Positions 18,075-32,600 are shown, counted from the stretch's first letter. The stretch is DNA of 64,000 nucleotides from Antennarius striatus (GCF_040054535.1 NC_090782.1:21545001-21609000); one strand, 5' to 3'. Translations and numbers: made by a program. The notes: generated by a model from the letters alone, not told the origin.

Positions 18075-21000
18075 TTACGTGTAGGGTAGCACGGTCTCCA
18101 CGCAGCTGTAGGTCCAATCCTGTTTCTCATTTATTGGCAGGACATGCTGGCACACCTAGAGGATGGGACAGATCAGTTTACTACTATCCCAACAAAGTAC
18201 AATACAACACAATATCAATTACAGCAACAGTATATTTAATTTTTATTAACATTACAAGCCTGTTTACCATCTTGGTCCGGGCTGGCACCTCTACAGCAAA
18301 CATGCTCAGGCCTCTACTGCTGCAGCAGTTCCTGCTTTGCTCATTGTTGATGTGGATAGTCGCTTTCTGATTGGTCTGCGATGTAGAAGAAGAAGTCAAC
18401 GGTCATTTAAACAGTTGTACAAAGAGACAAATGTTTGGTCTCTACATTTGTAGGATGTGTGAGTGTTGGATGTGTTTACAAGACAAATATAGACGCGACA
18501 GAAATAAACGACACCCATGAACTGCTGGTAGTGTCACTGCAGTTGTATTGTACTCATGGCTAAATATATATATATATATACAGTATACATATATTGTATT
18601 AAAAAGACAAATAAATGGTCGAACTGCATACAAATAATACCCTCGATCACTTGTTCCTTTGTATCCCTAGGTGATGCTTATTGAGCACATCCTGTTGCTA
18701 TGACAATTGCTGATGGCTTGCATTTCAAATAGCAACAGCGTGAAAGGTCTGGCATACAAGTAGAAAGAATGTTTAATAGACATCCAAGAAAGTTCTATGA
18801 AAGTGATGTAAAGCGTCTGTATGAAGATTTCACAGAACAAAAGTCAAAGACCAAAAACACAAGTCTGATTGTCTGTGCCTTGGATCATTTGGCTGGATGT
18901 CTGATAAATAATTGGAATTATTCTTGTTATTCTTTACATTTAGAGTCACGTATTTGGTGAAAAGCATCTTCTGAATTTATAAAATAGAGGATTATCAACT
19001 TATCATGTCCTTCAATGAAATTTGGACTAACACCCCCTAGTGGTCATCAACACACATGACGGTTTGACCATCAGGAGCATTCGTTTCTGAGCTGCTAAAC
19101 TGTTCAGGAAGCTTCACACTTAAATTAACATATCTTTTACAATTAGACTCTGATTATATACAAATATTTTTGAATATCAAGTTTAAAAGATCTTCACTCC
19201 CTCTTTTATTAAAAAAAAATGAATTCAAGACTTTCTATTTCATATTCACACCCTTTCACAGATATTTACAGCTTGAAGACTACAGCTTCCACCACAGCTT
19301 TAAAGTCTACACACAATTTGTCGTTCACCTTGTTGACTATGAGGGAGGAGATCCTGTGCTCTCCTCTGTAGGTGTAAATAAAGATATTCTCATGTCCCCT
19401 CAGTGCTTTGGGCCCTGTCCTCATTGTGATGGACTTCTGGAGGGCCTGGTTCAGGAGCTTGGGCCCCGAGTCCATGCTGAGCGGCTGGATGGATGGCTGA
19501 GTGTCTTCACAAAAGACGTCGATCTGCAAAGGACAAGCCTGGCAGAGTGGAAGACAGAGGAGTTCATTCAATTAATCAAACAGTTGTCTGTGAACGTACT
19601 GATGTGTTTTGGTGCATGAACGTCTTGACAGCAGATGCGTGAACTAACATCTACAAGCTCCAGTAGGTGGTTGTAGCCCATGGCTTCCAGGGTGGCCCAT
19701 AGGTCAGCAGTGTCTCCATCTTTTTCCGTGGCCTCCATCAGGTTCAGCTCCATGAAGCCCTGCCGCGTCAACTGGTTCTTCCTCATATCAAAATTCTCTA
19801 CACGCCCAGAAAAACAAATAATACCGAATTATTACAGTCATTAAACAGCAAACTGGTTATCCATTGCATCAACGCTTACCTTTGCATACAGCCCAGGCAT
19901 CCTTGTCACATTTCTCTCCACTGGTCCTCAGCTCAAAGAAGTTGTACTCCTCCAGACTGAGCAAACCGTTTCCATCGATGTCTATCACCTCGAAGACGTC
20001 CGACAGCGTTTCTCTGCAGAACACAGGGACAGACGCAAAAAAAATTTCAGGACACAGCCGCATCCAAGTCTGTCCAAAATTTCCACTCATGCATTCATCC
20101 ATCCATTTATGCAACAACAACAGTGGAAGCAACCCAGGATGAAGTGATGTCTGTACTGAAACCCAGGGGAAAATCAGTAAGAATTAAGCTACTAAACACA
20201 CAGACTCACCTGAGTTCTCTGGTGAGGTCCAGTTCTCCGGTGTCCGTCTTGTAAACGAGCTCTACAGATTTATTAGAAAGGCTCTTTTTGTTTCTCTTCT
20301 TGAGTTTGCAGCCGCTAGTGAAGGGAAGCAGATAGTAGGTCCCAGCATGCAATTCTCCTCTCCAAACATACTTCTGTAGGAGCAAGGGTGTTGAAAATCA
20401 AATTTCCAGATGTGTTGTTCCAACAGGACAATAATGTTACAAACATCTGACCATTTCAGGGCATGAAATACATTAAACTTTACAACTTGGGTTCAAATGA
20501 GCTCAAAATTCTATATTTACCACTGTAAAAAGCAACAAACACATAAATGCATAAGTCATCTAAAAGCACCACCATTGTTCAATTCCTAAAGCGTTCGAAA
20601 ACCAAGGTTTGCTTGTAATTGTAAAAAAAAGATTGACCAGAGGGAAATATTTCTATGAACATTCAAACAAAACAAAATCATCCTTTGAAAGAATTACACC
20701 TCAACGTGGACGTGTTCTAGAGCACGCGTGTCCCTCCACACACACAAACATACCTCTTTGTCTTTGGATTCGGTGAAACACACTAAAGAGGAGTCCTCTT
20801 TGGTTTCACCAACAGACATGACGAAGAGAGCCGTGTCCACCGTCAACCAGGAAGACTTGTCTGAAAAAACAAGACGCAACGCTTTTGAGTGGAATACTCA
20901 GTAACACCCATTGAACATTCAATACCAAACTACCTAAAAGAAACCCTTCAAAACAAGTGTCAGTACCGGGCCGGCTGCCGAGGCTGAGCGGGTGGATGGT

Positions 21001-24000
21001 GAGGTAGACGTTGGTCGTCTGGGGGATGTGGAGCTGGTACTGCAGCGAGCTGAAACTCCCATCATCCTCCAGGAAGAAGCAGCCCTTCACGTGGGTATGA
21101 AGCCACTCCTGTAAAGACAGATGGAATAAATCCACGTTCACACAAACAGAACAGCCTGGATAACAAAAGAGGAAGCCTCACAATAAGACACAGTCCCAAC
21201 AAAATGTTTTCCTGCTTGACGACACGATGCATTTATTCTTTCAGCAGAAAGGAAAACTAATTTGTGCTTCCTATTAAAAGGGGGATTGATCTTATGAGAG
21301 GGGTGGGGGAGTGAAGTTTGGAAGGAAAAAAGGTGAATTAAGCAGTCAGTGGCTCTCTTGATGAACAGAAACTGTGGTTATGATAATTAAGACTCCAACC
21401 TTCAGGGGACATATTCATTATTACGTGTTTAATGTCAGCTCAGCTGCACATAAACACATGTCATACCCGCATGTGTCCACAGGGGGGCAGAAGCGCCACA
21501 CTGAATACCTCCCCTGGATCTCCCTCTAGGACCAGAGATTCCAATTTCACTTTGATAAATACAGACTTTTCAATCTTGGCCAAAGCTATCAAGAGGCTAC
21601 TTGGGTGATATTTATGAATCCAAATATTTCTCCCATTTTCAAACCCCGCTGTTCCTTCGTCTGAAACAAGGCAATTATTTGAAATTGACCAGGAATGGGA
21701 AAAACATGAGAGTTTTTTTCCTGCTCTTTAGAGACACATTAAAGGACGAAGAGGTTGGTGTGGAAACCCCCAGTGGAAGGACACCGAAGGCCATGCTGGT
21801 CTGAAACAGGCAGTATATCCTGTTGGTGGATAAATAAATCAAGTTAAACAAAGAAAGAACCATTCAGTCACTGCTGTGGAGAAAAGCCATTTTCTCAAAA
21901 TATACAAATGTTGGGCCGTGGGAGCCATAAAAGATCAAACCAGAACACTCCAGTGGTTTGTTCTGATAGTATTAAATGAAGGAATTTGCCACGGGCACCA
22001 TTACCCCCCACCCCCCTGAATTAATGCCACCGTGGACGAAGGGGTCAGCCTGACAACTAATACAAGCGCTGTCACCGAATCAAGCCACAGGTCAGATTTA
22101 CTGCAGCGTGGGGGTGTTGGTGGGAGGTGGGTAGGTGGTGGTGCAGTACCGCGACCCACACAAGCACAAACACACTTTTATACCATTAACCTTGACTTAG
22201 GATCATTATAACCCACACGAAATTCGGCAAATCCGAAGGAACACATGTCTACAAAAACACAACGACCAACTGCCACCTAATTATCAGCCAGTGGAAATAC
22301 AGCAAAATATTCCTCAGAGGTAACGTCTGGACACCGATTGTTTCACCAGAGGGATGTCTGGCCCGTGTCTGGATGTTATTTTTATTTATATATTTTTCCT
22401 GTGTAGAACAAACCAGCTGAGGATAAGCCAGACAGAGTGAAAACAAAGAGCACAGAATGGATACAGTGTGTGTCCATCCATCCGACACGGGTTCATGTCC
22501 CACATCGAAAACACCAGGGTAACAGTGACACCCGAAGCGCACGAGGGCTGGATGTGATGTCAGCGACGTTACTGTAGCATAAAAATAATCTATTATAATG
22601 TTTTTTTTAATCATAGGTTGCAGTTCTTACTATCAGTAACTGAATTCTGTTCGGCGTCAGTCGACAGAAGCAACAGAAATAAAAGGCAAGTAATCGTTTC
22701 TGAAGCGTGTCATGGTTTTTTTTAATACAAGAAAGTATCTTTTTAAAAACTTTGATAGACTCAAGAATCTCAAAAATCTAAACATATGTGTGCCGTGTGA
22801 AAAAATGACACATATTCATTTTAGTTGTTTGAGGAAGTGACAGTTTGGAATTTTTTTGACTTTTCAAAAACTAAACGATGATTTAATTCATCAGAAAAAA
22901 TAACTGATGATGGCCGCAGCTCTGGGTTCACCATGGCAAAAGAGGGGTTTGGAGTGGGGGTTACCTGTAAGCCTGGGGGCTCTTGTATTTTGCTGGTCTT
23001 TGTGCTACTGGATGTCATACTCGTGGGGTTGGACAGGGAAGAGCGTCTGCTGCGAGCGGAAGACGGACGCGAGGACGATCGGCTGTCTGACACGAAAACA
23101 CAGACAAACATGAAAAGCATAGAGATCACACATGAACACACATGAACTAAAACACACATACAAACACACACACAACTTCACATATAAATCAAATGATAAC
23201 ATTTCTGCAAGGGAACAGAAAGCTCCACAGACTGACTGACAGATTGAGCACAGCCCACCCCCACCCACCCCCACCTCTGCTAACAGTAAACACACTTTAA
23301 AAAGAGAGATGAGGTGCACAATATAATTGACACAGTCATCCGTCTTCTCAGTAAGTCCATTCCAGAGTTCAAGTCCAACTATTTTGTATTTGGGTTCTGA
23401 AAGCGTGCGTTCCCCAAGTTTAACCGGCTTCTAATTAATTACGGAGGCGTCTTAAATCACAAATGGCATAACTCTACCCCCTCAAATCCATTAGCTCACC
23501 CCCCCCCTCCACTCAGAACACTAATTGAAACCAGAAAATATCAATTCACTAATGAGGGGTCTGACTGTTTCCAAGCACAAGATATCAAGATGCAAAGTAA
23601 TGTGATAGGCTTACAAGCAAATTACCGTAGCGCAGAAATAAATAGACCCGCTGTCGTGGTGTCATGGATCTTTTCCCCTACTGATGGCGGCATTTTAATT
23701 CTCACTGTTGCATAAATGTGGAGAACGATGCACTGAAACAATGGATGAAAATAAATAGACTAATTATCAGAGGAAAGGAACACCGTGACAGGTCATCAGA
23801 CGGGCTTTCAAAACACTTGCATGACAAATATATGTCTCATCAGTTATTTATAAGCTAATTAGCTTAAATCTTTATTGTCCCATATAGTTCTTACATATTT
23901 CTCAGTGTAGTACAGGTTTATACTGACAAATGTGGGACTAAATGAGCAGTCAAAATTGTTTTTGAGCTGCGAGGGAAACCGATTCGCCTCACGCGGTCAC

Positions 24001-26216
24001 GTAGCGTCTCGCACCAGAGTCTTGTTAAAATGTAGCTGGTATAAATCAATATGTGGGAGCGGCACAATAATGTGATAATCCAGACAACTAGGTGGGAGCT
24101 CATTTGTTTTTGCAGTGGTGGTCGACTGGGCCCTCCCCTTGACCACCGTCTAATCCCTCCTCATCTCCCCGGTGAGAAGTGGTGGAATCCTCCGGATCAA
24201 TAACGCGAACATGGACTGACCACTTAAATCAACCCCATCTATCTTCCCACCGGCGGCCTGTCCCTGGCTCACTCATCCACAATGTCTGTTCTTCTCTTTC
24301 CTTGAAATACTGGTTTTAAAGTGTAAAAAGTGGATTTTTAAAAAAAAAAATCCACCTTTTAGCTGATGTTGCTGCCTCTTAAAGAAAGTGAACTCGATCG
24401 GTGCGTTCATGTGTAGTCCAGATAGAATGAAGTTTCTCCTGATGCTTGCGTTCATTTAAGCTTTGAAAACAAGTGTTTTTGGGGAAAAATCTGTGTCTCG
24501 ATAGACAATGCTGGAAGGCGGCAGCTCTCAAAAATGCAGATGAATGTTTTGTCAATCTCTTAATAGCAGGGATGATTACCTAAATCACAGCACTTTACAG
24601 TCTCCACCTTCCAAAGAAGACGTTCTAATGGTGTGGCTATTATGATGTATGACCGGTCTTAATGAGGTGATTTGTTAGAGGGAGCAAAAAAATCAATAAA
24701 TAAGACAGCTATTATTTATTCATCAAAACTAATCACCAAGGCATGTTGGGGCAAGCTGTGTGTAGAGGTTGTGCAAGTATGAACTGGAATCTGAATAGCA
24801 GTTGGTGTTAGGACTGTAGAAATTCTGCTAAAACCATTTTTACGTTCGTGTCGGGATGTCGTGTCCGTACCTTTCCTGAGTGTCGCGTCTGAGTCTTCAT
24901 GGGGAGTCTCTGGAGGCTGAGGGGGAGTCGCCGCCGATGCTGGTGATGCAGATGATGCAGAGCTCTTCAGAGGGCTGTATGACTGACTGCCAAAGTTCTG
25001 TCTTTTCAGCTTGGCGTCACCCTCAAGCCTGTCCAGAGCTGCCGTCTGACATTGCTCTACTGTAGACACGAACGATCTGCAGAACTGACAGCGAACAGAG
25101 ACCGCTAGTGATGACATGATACAGATAGAATTTCTGAGGAAAGGAAGAAGGTCAGAAACAAGAGAGGAATCTGGCACTCAATAAAGACTGTGCGCAACGT
25201 TTTCATTGTCACTGTTTCTGACTGTACCAGCGCAGTGAGGTTGTTAAGGGGATTAACGGAAGTGACAGTTGAAATATTTGAATAACTAAAAATGACTTCT
25301 TTACAGGCTTTTACACATGAGATGATGCCTAAGCGGGAAATTTACCTCCCCATAGTCCAGTTTCCCATCTTTGCTGATGTCGAGCAATGCGAAAATAGCA
25401 TTCACCTCCTCTGTGGTCATTTTCTCTCCTCTCTGGAAGATTCAACATACTTTTTGTAGCAGGAAAAAACATTCAGGCAGCTGCTGAACACGGTGATGAA
25501 AATGTTTCAGGATGCTCACAGTGGTGAGGGCTTTCTCCAGCTGGCTGTGTGAGATGTAGCCATCGCCGTTCGCGTCCATCTTTTTGAAGGCCCTGAGCAG
25601 CTCAGATCCCTCCGTTTTCTTCTCACACTTCAGAATCTCACAGAAATCATCAAAGTGCAGCTTGGATGTTGTTGGGGTCCAATATTTTTTCAGAGTTGCA
25701 TGGGATGGATTTCTACCAGCTTGCTGGAGAACTTATTGGGATAAAAAAAAAAAAAAAGAAAAAAGGTGAAATCCAGTCCCAAAAAATTTTTTAAAAAAAA
25801 ATCCAAAAACATGTTGAGCATGAAGGTCAATATTTATAAATCAAGACATAAGATGATAATATTATTTTAAGATTACCCCGAATTAGTGTCCAGCTAAGTT
25901 TGTCTTAATAATCACTATCACATCCAATCAATAATGGTGTAACTTAAATCATTATAACTGTGCTAACACTATACATGATTAAACCTACTGAGGACACCAT
26001 TCCTACCAAGTGGAAGGAAAATGGAACAAAAAGTACGATGCTTTACAATAGTTATCAATAGTCAGACTATAAATAAGTTAGCCTACCGCGACACAGCTGC
26101 TGTTCTGAGGTGATATTAGTCAGACTGGATCTGAACACAGCTCGGTAGGCAGCTCTGCACTGTGTGTAGAAGGATTCCTCTCCGTCGGAAGTGCGGGTTG
26201 ACTCTTGAAAAGACAT
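18075..26216 (-). CDS. efcab7: EF-hand calcium-binding domain protein 7, 13 coding exons
   Basis: In mammals EFCAB7 works with IQCE to anchor EVC-EVC2 at the base of primary cilia and promotes Hedgehog signalling. Coding exons: 26087-26216, 25520-25731, 25346-25432, 24871-25084, 22965-23086, 20967-21108, 20754-20860, 20210-20373, 19880-20013, 19649-19797, 19329-19538, 18268-18375, 18075-18155. All phases fit, giving 619 aa (human 629). EF-hand loops: DANGDGYISHSQ (96-107, position 12 is Gln, so weak), DISKDGKLDYGE (132-143) and DIDGNGLLSLEE (404-415). A Ser-rich linker lies at roughly 165-255. Conserved blocks include KGCFFLEDDGSF and EEYNFFELRTSGEKC, and the C-terminal VCQHVLPINEKQDW matches human VCQHVMPLNEQQEW. 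An in-frame ATG 12 codons upstream (26252) exists. I chose 26216 because it gives the human spacing to CRAAY. Two introns (21109-22964, 23087-24870) are long and may hold enhancers. Confidence 0.96.
23400..23890. promoter_or_regulatory. Candidate regulatory element in efcab7 intron 4
   Basis: Repeat-free intronic sequence, apart from a short C-run near 23501, dense in homeodomain cores (CTAATTAATTACGG, CACTAATTG, GACTAATTATCAG, AGCTAATTAGC) and GATA-like TTATC sites. This is composition only. Conservation cannot be tested here. Confidence 0.3.
24324..24361. repeat. Imperfect inverted repeat (efcab7 intron 4)
   Basis: The arms around AAGTGGATTTTT and AAAAATCCACCTT are complementary across an A-run, with minor outer mismatches. 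They could form a short hairpin. Confidence 0.7.
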
Positions 26217-26679
26217 GTTCGGAAAAATACATCGGTCGCCGTTAGCTAGCATCTACAACTGGAGGTATATTCTATTATTTCTTTTACTTATTCATGCCTT
26301 GTGCTTTTTGCTGCGTGAGAGCCTCCTTAGCGATGCCACTCGGGACACAACGCTGCTTTCCGGAGTCTGTTGCTAGGTAAACAAAAACCCGTCGGTGTTC
26401 ACTAAAAATCGACACTGAAGAAACAAATATTCCTCTTCTCGATTCCTGTAAAGATAATATAATCGTTGATGATTACATTAATTTTCGCATATTATATGCA
26501 CAAAAATGTATCTTAACATTGTTTTATTTTGCCTTCTATTGTCTAAGTCTTTTCAACTTGGTGTCGATATCCGGAACTCTGTGTCATAAGTTTTATTTTA
26601 CTCGGAACTATTTCAGTGTAGCAAAGGCGCCAGATTCGTGCATTTATGCAAATCAAGCTTGTGCTCGAACGTCCTGAAA
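26217..26679. promoter_or_regulatory. Bidirectional promoter efcab7 / itgb3bp
   Basis: The start codons of efcab7 (minus) and itgb3bp (plus) are 463 bp apart head-to-head, as in human. An X-box-like GTTGCTAGGTAAAC lies at 26369-26382, about 150 bp from the efcab7 start. It matches the RFX consensus GTTGCCATGGCAAC at 10 of 14 positions and one half-site (GTTGCT) is intact. ETS-type sites occur at TTTCCGG (about 26358-26364) and CCGGAA (26571-26576). No TATA box is obvious. The bidirectional role is inferred from geometry. Confidence 0.6.
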
Positions 26680-29600
26680 ATGTCGTGAGTATTGTTTAAT
26701 TTGTCCGTCAAACATATTGTATTCATCATAAAAATTTCTGCGAATGCTGCTAATTACATATCTGAACTTTATTTACCTGAGAATTCCCAAATATAACTTG
26801 TTTTTTTTTCCTGTCGCATCTTGACATTCTTGTTACCAGGTGAAATTAGACTTGTTTTTAAAAATCATGGGGACATTTTTGAATTTTGATAACGCTGAAA
26901 TATAATTATCCAAAAATAATCACGATGCATTTTTTTTATGTTTAACTTGACAGTGTGAGAAAAGCTGCAGGCAGCCACAGTACTCATCAAGTGAGTAAAT
27001 AAATGACCTTCATTCCAGGTGTATTAAAAATCACCTTTAATTGTCATACATACTATAATTTTGGTGTAAAAAGTGTTTGAAGCATAGGTTGCAACTGTAA
27101 TTAATATGTAATTAATATGATGTTTCTCTATTTCCTGAATAGCATCCGGCTTCCAAAATACCAGTACCTTTAAGGCAGCGGACACCTCATGGTGGGACTG
27201 AGAGCCCTTCAGGTCAGTTTATCAAATGTCCTTGCAGATCCCAGAAAACATGTCAATGTACTGAAATATGTTACACTCTCTCAGAATCAGAATCATGAGT
27301 TACACATAGACACAGATCAATTGAATTAGTCAGTGTTCCTACTCGTAAAACATTCATTTAGCCAAGAATGGCACTGACAGACTGGTCATTATCGTAACTG
27401 TTCCTCGATCGTGTCCAAGCAGTTTATTCAGGCAGCCTTGATCCGTTGAATGAACACTTGTGGTTCTTGCACACATACCCAGTATTCTACACTGTATTCT
27501 ATACAGTAGCAGCAGGTCTATACAATACTGAGGAGGAGGGAGTTGCAAATGTAGACTGCACTCATGTGGTATATATAACTGAAAACTATTTTACCCTCAT
27601 TGACCTCGACTGAGTGCCGTTTAATTTAATCACCACTTTACTGTTCTTTCCAATGTTCTTGTTTGCTCCCATGTTTTTTATAAATTATCGGAAAATGATG
27701 TTTGGGACTTTAAGTTGTACTGTGTGCTTTCTCATCCTTTTATGGTTACTCGTTTGCATGTATTCCAGTTTAGTCTGGATTGTTTTATTGAGGCTGTGGG
27801 ATTTAATCAACAGGCAAGACCAAAGTCACAAGACGTGCACAAGAGTTCCCACGGACTGAATTGGAAAAGTGAGTATATATTTCACAGCGTTTGTATTTCC
27901 CATATTTTAAACAATTACTTTCATTAATCACTTCTATCGTACACTGCAAATTTAGTTTGGAGAGCGACAGAAGAGAACAGAATTTAAGGATTCCAGAAAC
28001 CTCCTTTTTATGAGTCGCTATATTTCAATTGCTGCACTTTCTTGACGGACATCATGACATATCAGACTTTAATGACAGGAGACACGGAATGACGGAGATC
28101 CATCAATGGCCAAATTATCAATGATTTACATAGCACTAAAAATAGTTGTATAAGAGTCACTTAACTCAAGAGCCATTTCCTTAGTGAAGGCAGACATTTG
28201 GTGTCTGAGCCATCTATCAAGATAAGCATTAGTTTTTAATTTTATAGCGCTGTCACTAATACATTTCATCAGATCGGTTTACAGCACATTCATAACACGT
28301 ACAGTTTGAAGTTATTGTAAACCGTAAAATAAATGTGAGGCATTTGGAAGGGAACAAGAACCTCAAAAATCCAGACTAAGAAAAGACTCGTCGTATCTTA
28401 TGTTCACCAATTATTTAGAACTACCTTTGGTTGTTTTCAATATATTTAATTCATTCTTATTCAGTCTCAACCAATTATGTACTCTTAGCTCCCTAACATC
28501 ACTATGTAACAACTTAGAATTAGTCAATATTAGTACTGTAGTCTTTTATGATATTTTTAGTATTGCAGTATACTATTTATTAATACTGATCAAATTAAAA
28601 TAAGTCTTGTGAATGTGTCATCCCATCCTCTTTTGCTTCAACCAGATTGGACTGTTTGCGATCTAAGATGGAAAAATCAGTGGAAGCTTTCATCAACGCT
28701 AGGGAAGAGCTGGCGAAAATAATCGTGAGGAAGACTTTTTCCTTTGTTCTTAATCTTTGTAATAGGTGGAAATGTCTTTCTCCATCACATCTTGAGATGA
28801 CAGTTTTTATTATCCACTGAATATTCACCTCATTTGACACGGCTTTGACTTTCTGACGTTTTTTCTTTGCTCATTAATTTCTAATAATGTGCAATCTTTT
28901 CCATTTCCTTAATGTTTCCTGCTCTTCGTTCAGTTTCTGTTGTCTCCTCTCATCTCCCTGATCTTGTGTTTTGATTAGTCAGCAGATGGCAGCAGTGAAC
29001 AAGAGCATTTCTTCCATGGATCTTCTGCTGAGCTGAGGGCTGAGCTTAAGAGACACGGGGAACTGAGTCAGTATGCAAATCCACCAAATGCTGACAAATA
29101 TGATTTAGAAAGTCAGAAAAACTAAGGTCGTCTTTCTGTTGCATTTCTGACTGAGTAAAGAGGCTTTAAACTACACAAGAAAGGATTTTGTCCAGTTTGC
29201 AGCCCATGTTTTGGTTCTTTTTGTGCACCCATCAAGATTTACGTTGATGCCGCTTGTGTTTTGCAGCATCAAGAGTAGAATCATCTTTGAAAGAACATGA
29301 AGACCCCAAACATTCTGTTCAAGGTAATGTATCTGCTAACAGATATAATGCAAAGATTCTTGGGGAAAAAAATAAATCAAGTTGAACAAAAAAATGTCTT
29401 TAAGCCCCAAAAAAGGTTCAAACCCCATCCAAGAATCTGTTCAAATCGGTGTCAGTGATCATTTGATGGTGTTAATCCATCCACCTGACATGTGGAGTGT
29501 ATCAAGATTTTGATTGAAGACGCAGGCTTCTGTGCAGGCTTGCCTTGTGTTGTTAACAATAAAAGGTCGCCCCACAATGTGCAGTTTAAAAAGACATTTA

Positions 29601-32600
29601 TAGGGCACAGCAGTATTGATCTCATGACCAGGGCAGATACAGATACAATTTTTTTTTTTTTTAAAGGAACAGTCGGTACCTGGTGTTACAACCATTCACC
29701 TGCTGCGGCACTTCTCCTTCACAGGGTGTTGACTGAGGCCTGCGAGGGTCGATCCATTTTTTAAAATTTTCATTTACATCAGTCAGAACATGCTAACCCC
29801 AAAAATGCATGAGATGGTGGTGGCGGTGGATGAATGGTACGACAGTAAAGAATATTGTCATGCTACCTGTGCATTTATGCTACCATTACTAGTCAGCTGT
29901 GCTTGACTCAACTGCCTTTACTCCACCTGGAGTAAATCGGGCTTCATCTGCGAAGAGAGCTCTTCTTCAGCAGATGCCTTATGGGAGAGAAATGAGCATT
30001 GGTCTCAAGGGCAGCGGCTCTGGTGGACATTCCTGCATGCCGATGCACACGCCCTCAACACGACATCTGTGGCATTGTGTTGATAAAACTACGATTTAGA
30101 GTGGCCTTTACCTGCGACCATCTCAAGCCACACCTGTGCAGTCACCATAGTCTTCTTCAGCTTCTTGGTTTGCTGCAAACATCATTAGATGGTTTGGATC
30201 AGATACTCACTAACAGATTCAAACAAATCTGTGAACAGAATTTAATTTTGTGTGCACAGACCTTTTACTTCAACTGATCAACTTGGGCAGTCACAAGGCT
30301 GCTTTATTCCCGTGAACATCCCACTCTACTGCTTCTCCTTTATTTAATGAGCTTTTTTCCTGCATCTACTTTGCTATTTAACATGAACAGCATCAATGGA
30401 TGCTTGTTTAGACAACCGTGTGCTGCGCGACCTTTAGAGGAAAACATTTTTTATGGATGCACAAACCGGTCAGTTGATTTACTAGTGAAATAATTAATGT
30501 GATTATGTCAAGCACATTTTATGCCTGCAGCAGAGCAATTCTTGTGATCCAATCACATAACGACAACTTTTGTACAATTTAATAGGGGTTATTGTCAGGA
30601 GGCAAGCTTGTTTTCTGATAAGGTTGTTAAAAATTATTTTAATTAGTTCCAGTAAGGGAGCTGAAAATACACGATGTATTGTGAAACCACGCCACAGGAA
30701 TGTCACATTTTTTGTCACATGGTGGATCCGTAAAATTTATCAGTTTTGCATAAGCCTCCTTACAAAAACAGACTTCACAATGTTAAGGCAGATAGCTGTG
30801 GGAGAGAATGAACCCTCTATGTGCAACGAGACACACATTTTAAGAAAACAAACTGTTATTCAAAGCTGCTGAAGAGTTCTGGCCTATATCTGCTGGGAGC
30901 GTGAAATCAAGGCTGATGATGATGGCATCTTGAAGCATGATTCTCCTCTGGTGTAAAATGTTTGTTTAGATTCGCTGCTACGGCCTCAGGCCCATGCACC
31001 CGAAGTGTGGGAGGAACTTTTTAGAAAAAAGGCTGATTCACTGTTAAGACGTCGTATGTGTGAAAGTTATGAATGCAAACGTACGATAAAAACTGAATTT
31101 GTGGAGTCTTGTAAATACACTTTAAAAACTATATTTTATGGGTGTATTGATATACAACAAAGGTCTGATCTTGATGCATGTAGTGAATATGGATTTGACT
31201 TATCTCCCTGCTCATTTGCTGTTTTACTCATTTGCAGTGATTGATTTATAGATCATTGTAATCATTTTTTTCCCCTTTAGACTCCGATTTTTTTTTCCAG
31301 CTGAGCCAGGGTGAGCTTTTTAAATTATAATGTCCTGTCTACACAGGAAAAAATTTGTGATGAGGACACTCGACTCAGAAGTGAACTTGCTTAACTTAGC
31401 AGCACGGAGAAGCAGCTAAGGGCACTTTAGCGCTATCTGTCATCTTCAAGTCTTTGCTGAACTGCACTGATGCCTCTCAAGATATTCCAGGGGCTGCAGC
31501 AGGATTAGAGGTGCGAGAGATTCACCTCATTTACATGACATTAGCTGTGCTGATAAGACATTACTTTAGGTCTCAACACACTAATAATGCTGTATGTCTT
31601 CTGTTACGTAAAGACCACAATCAAATCTCTATTGCATGTCATATAAATTTTTAAAAAAATAATGTGTCTACCTGTTCAATTTCAGTTGGGACATCTAAAG
31701 TGTGTGCAGACAATAGTAGTACATGACCATCAGAGATATACAGACCGTCTATATGATGGTAAATGTAGTGAAACAGCATCGGTAGGAAGTTCAAGATCAA
31801 CATAAACTCAGCATAAGATGCAGAAATATATACAGGTATTGGCATTAGCATGCCTTAGCTTCTGTCCTGTTGTCACTTGTGAGAAGAGATGAAGTTCTCT
31901 CTCCCGCCTTCTCATGTCCTCCTGAGGCCTTAGCTGTAATGATTAAAACCGCATCGTTCCCGCAAGCGGGAATCAAGAAGCTCTTGTGGCTCTCCTTTAA
32001 GGTTCGCAAAAGTTTGAGTAAGCTTTCTAAAGAAGTTGCTCTTGGTAAGCAATCGGGCTGCGAGGCAAGCATAAATTCTCTCTGTGTATAGTCGTGGCAT
32101 TGCAAATACCCCAAGTGTCTGTATCTGCTGATGACTTTGAAATTGAAAAAGAACAGTGCTAATAATTCTGGGGCAAGTTTCCCTCAGAGGTAGCTATTGA
32201 TTATTTGTGTGTGGTGAGAGATTTGGAAAATTCAATTAAAGGAGTTGTGCAAAGGATTCATAAATTCAGCTTCTCCAACCTGCACCAAGACATGGTTATG
32301 TTCTGAATCAATGCTGCGCTTCACAATATATTTTCTTAGGGACATAAAAATAAATAACATTTAAACAGTTCTGCTTACAAGTGAAGCAAATTTGATTTTT
32401 TCTGAAGCTTTTAACCGACAGCCGACCACTGACTTGTACGCGTTTAGGATAGTAACATATTTTTATTGCAGTTCTTCCCATAAGAAAATCCTATATAATG
32501 TGAATTTTAAGATGACAAAATGAGGGGAAAGCAGACGGCTCAGCACTGTAAAAATTGATCAGGCCATAGACGGGACGGCGTTGGGGAAGATTTGTACGTC

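Noticed and set aside
22821-23171. 116-codon frame as an independent protein
   Set aside because: Contains efcab7 exon 5 (22965-23086) with intron read-through.
24716-25177. 153-codon single open frame as a separate gene
   Set aside because: It is efcab7 exon 4 (24871-25084) plus read-through into introns on both sides.
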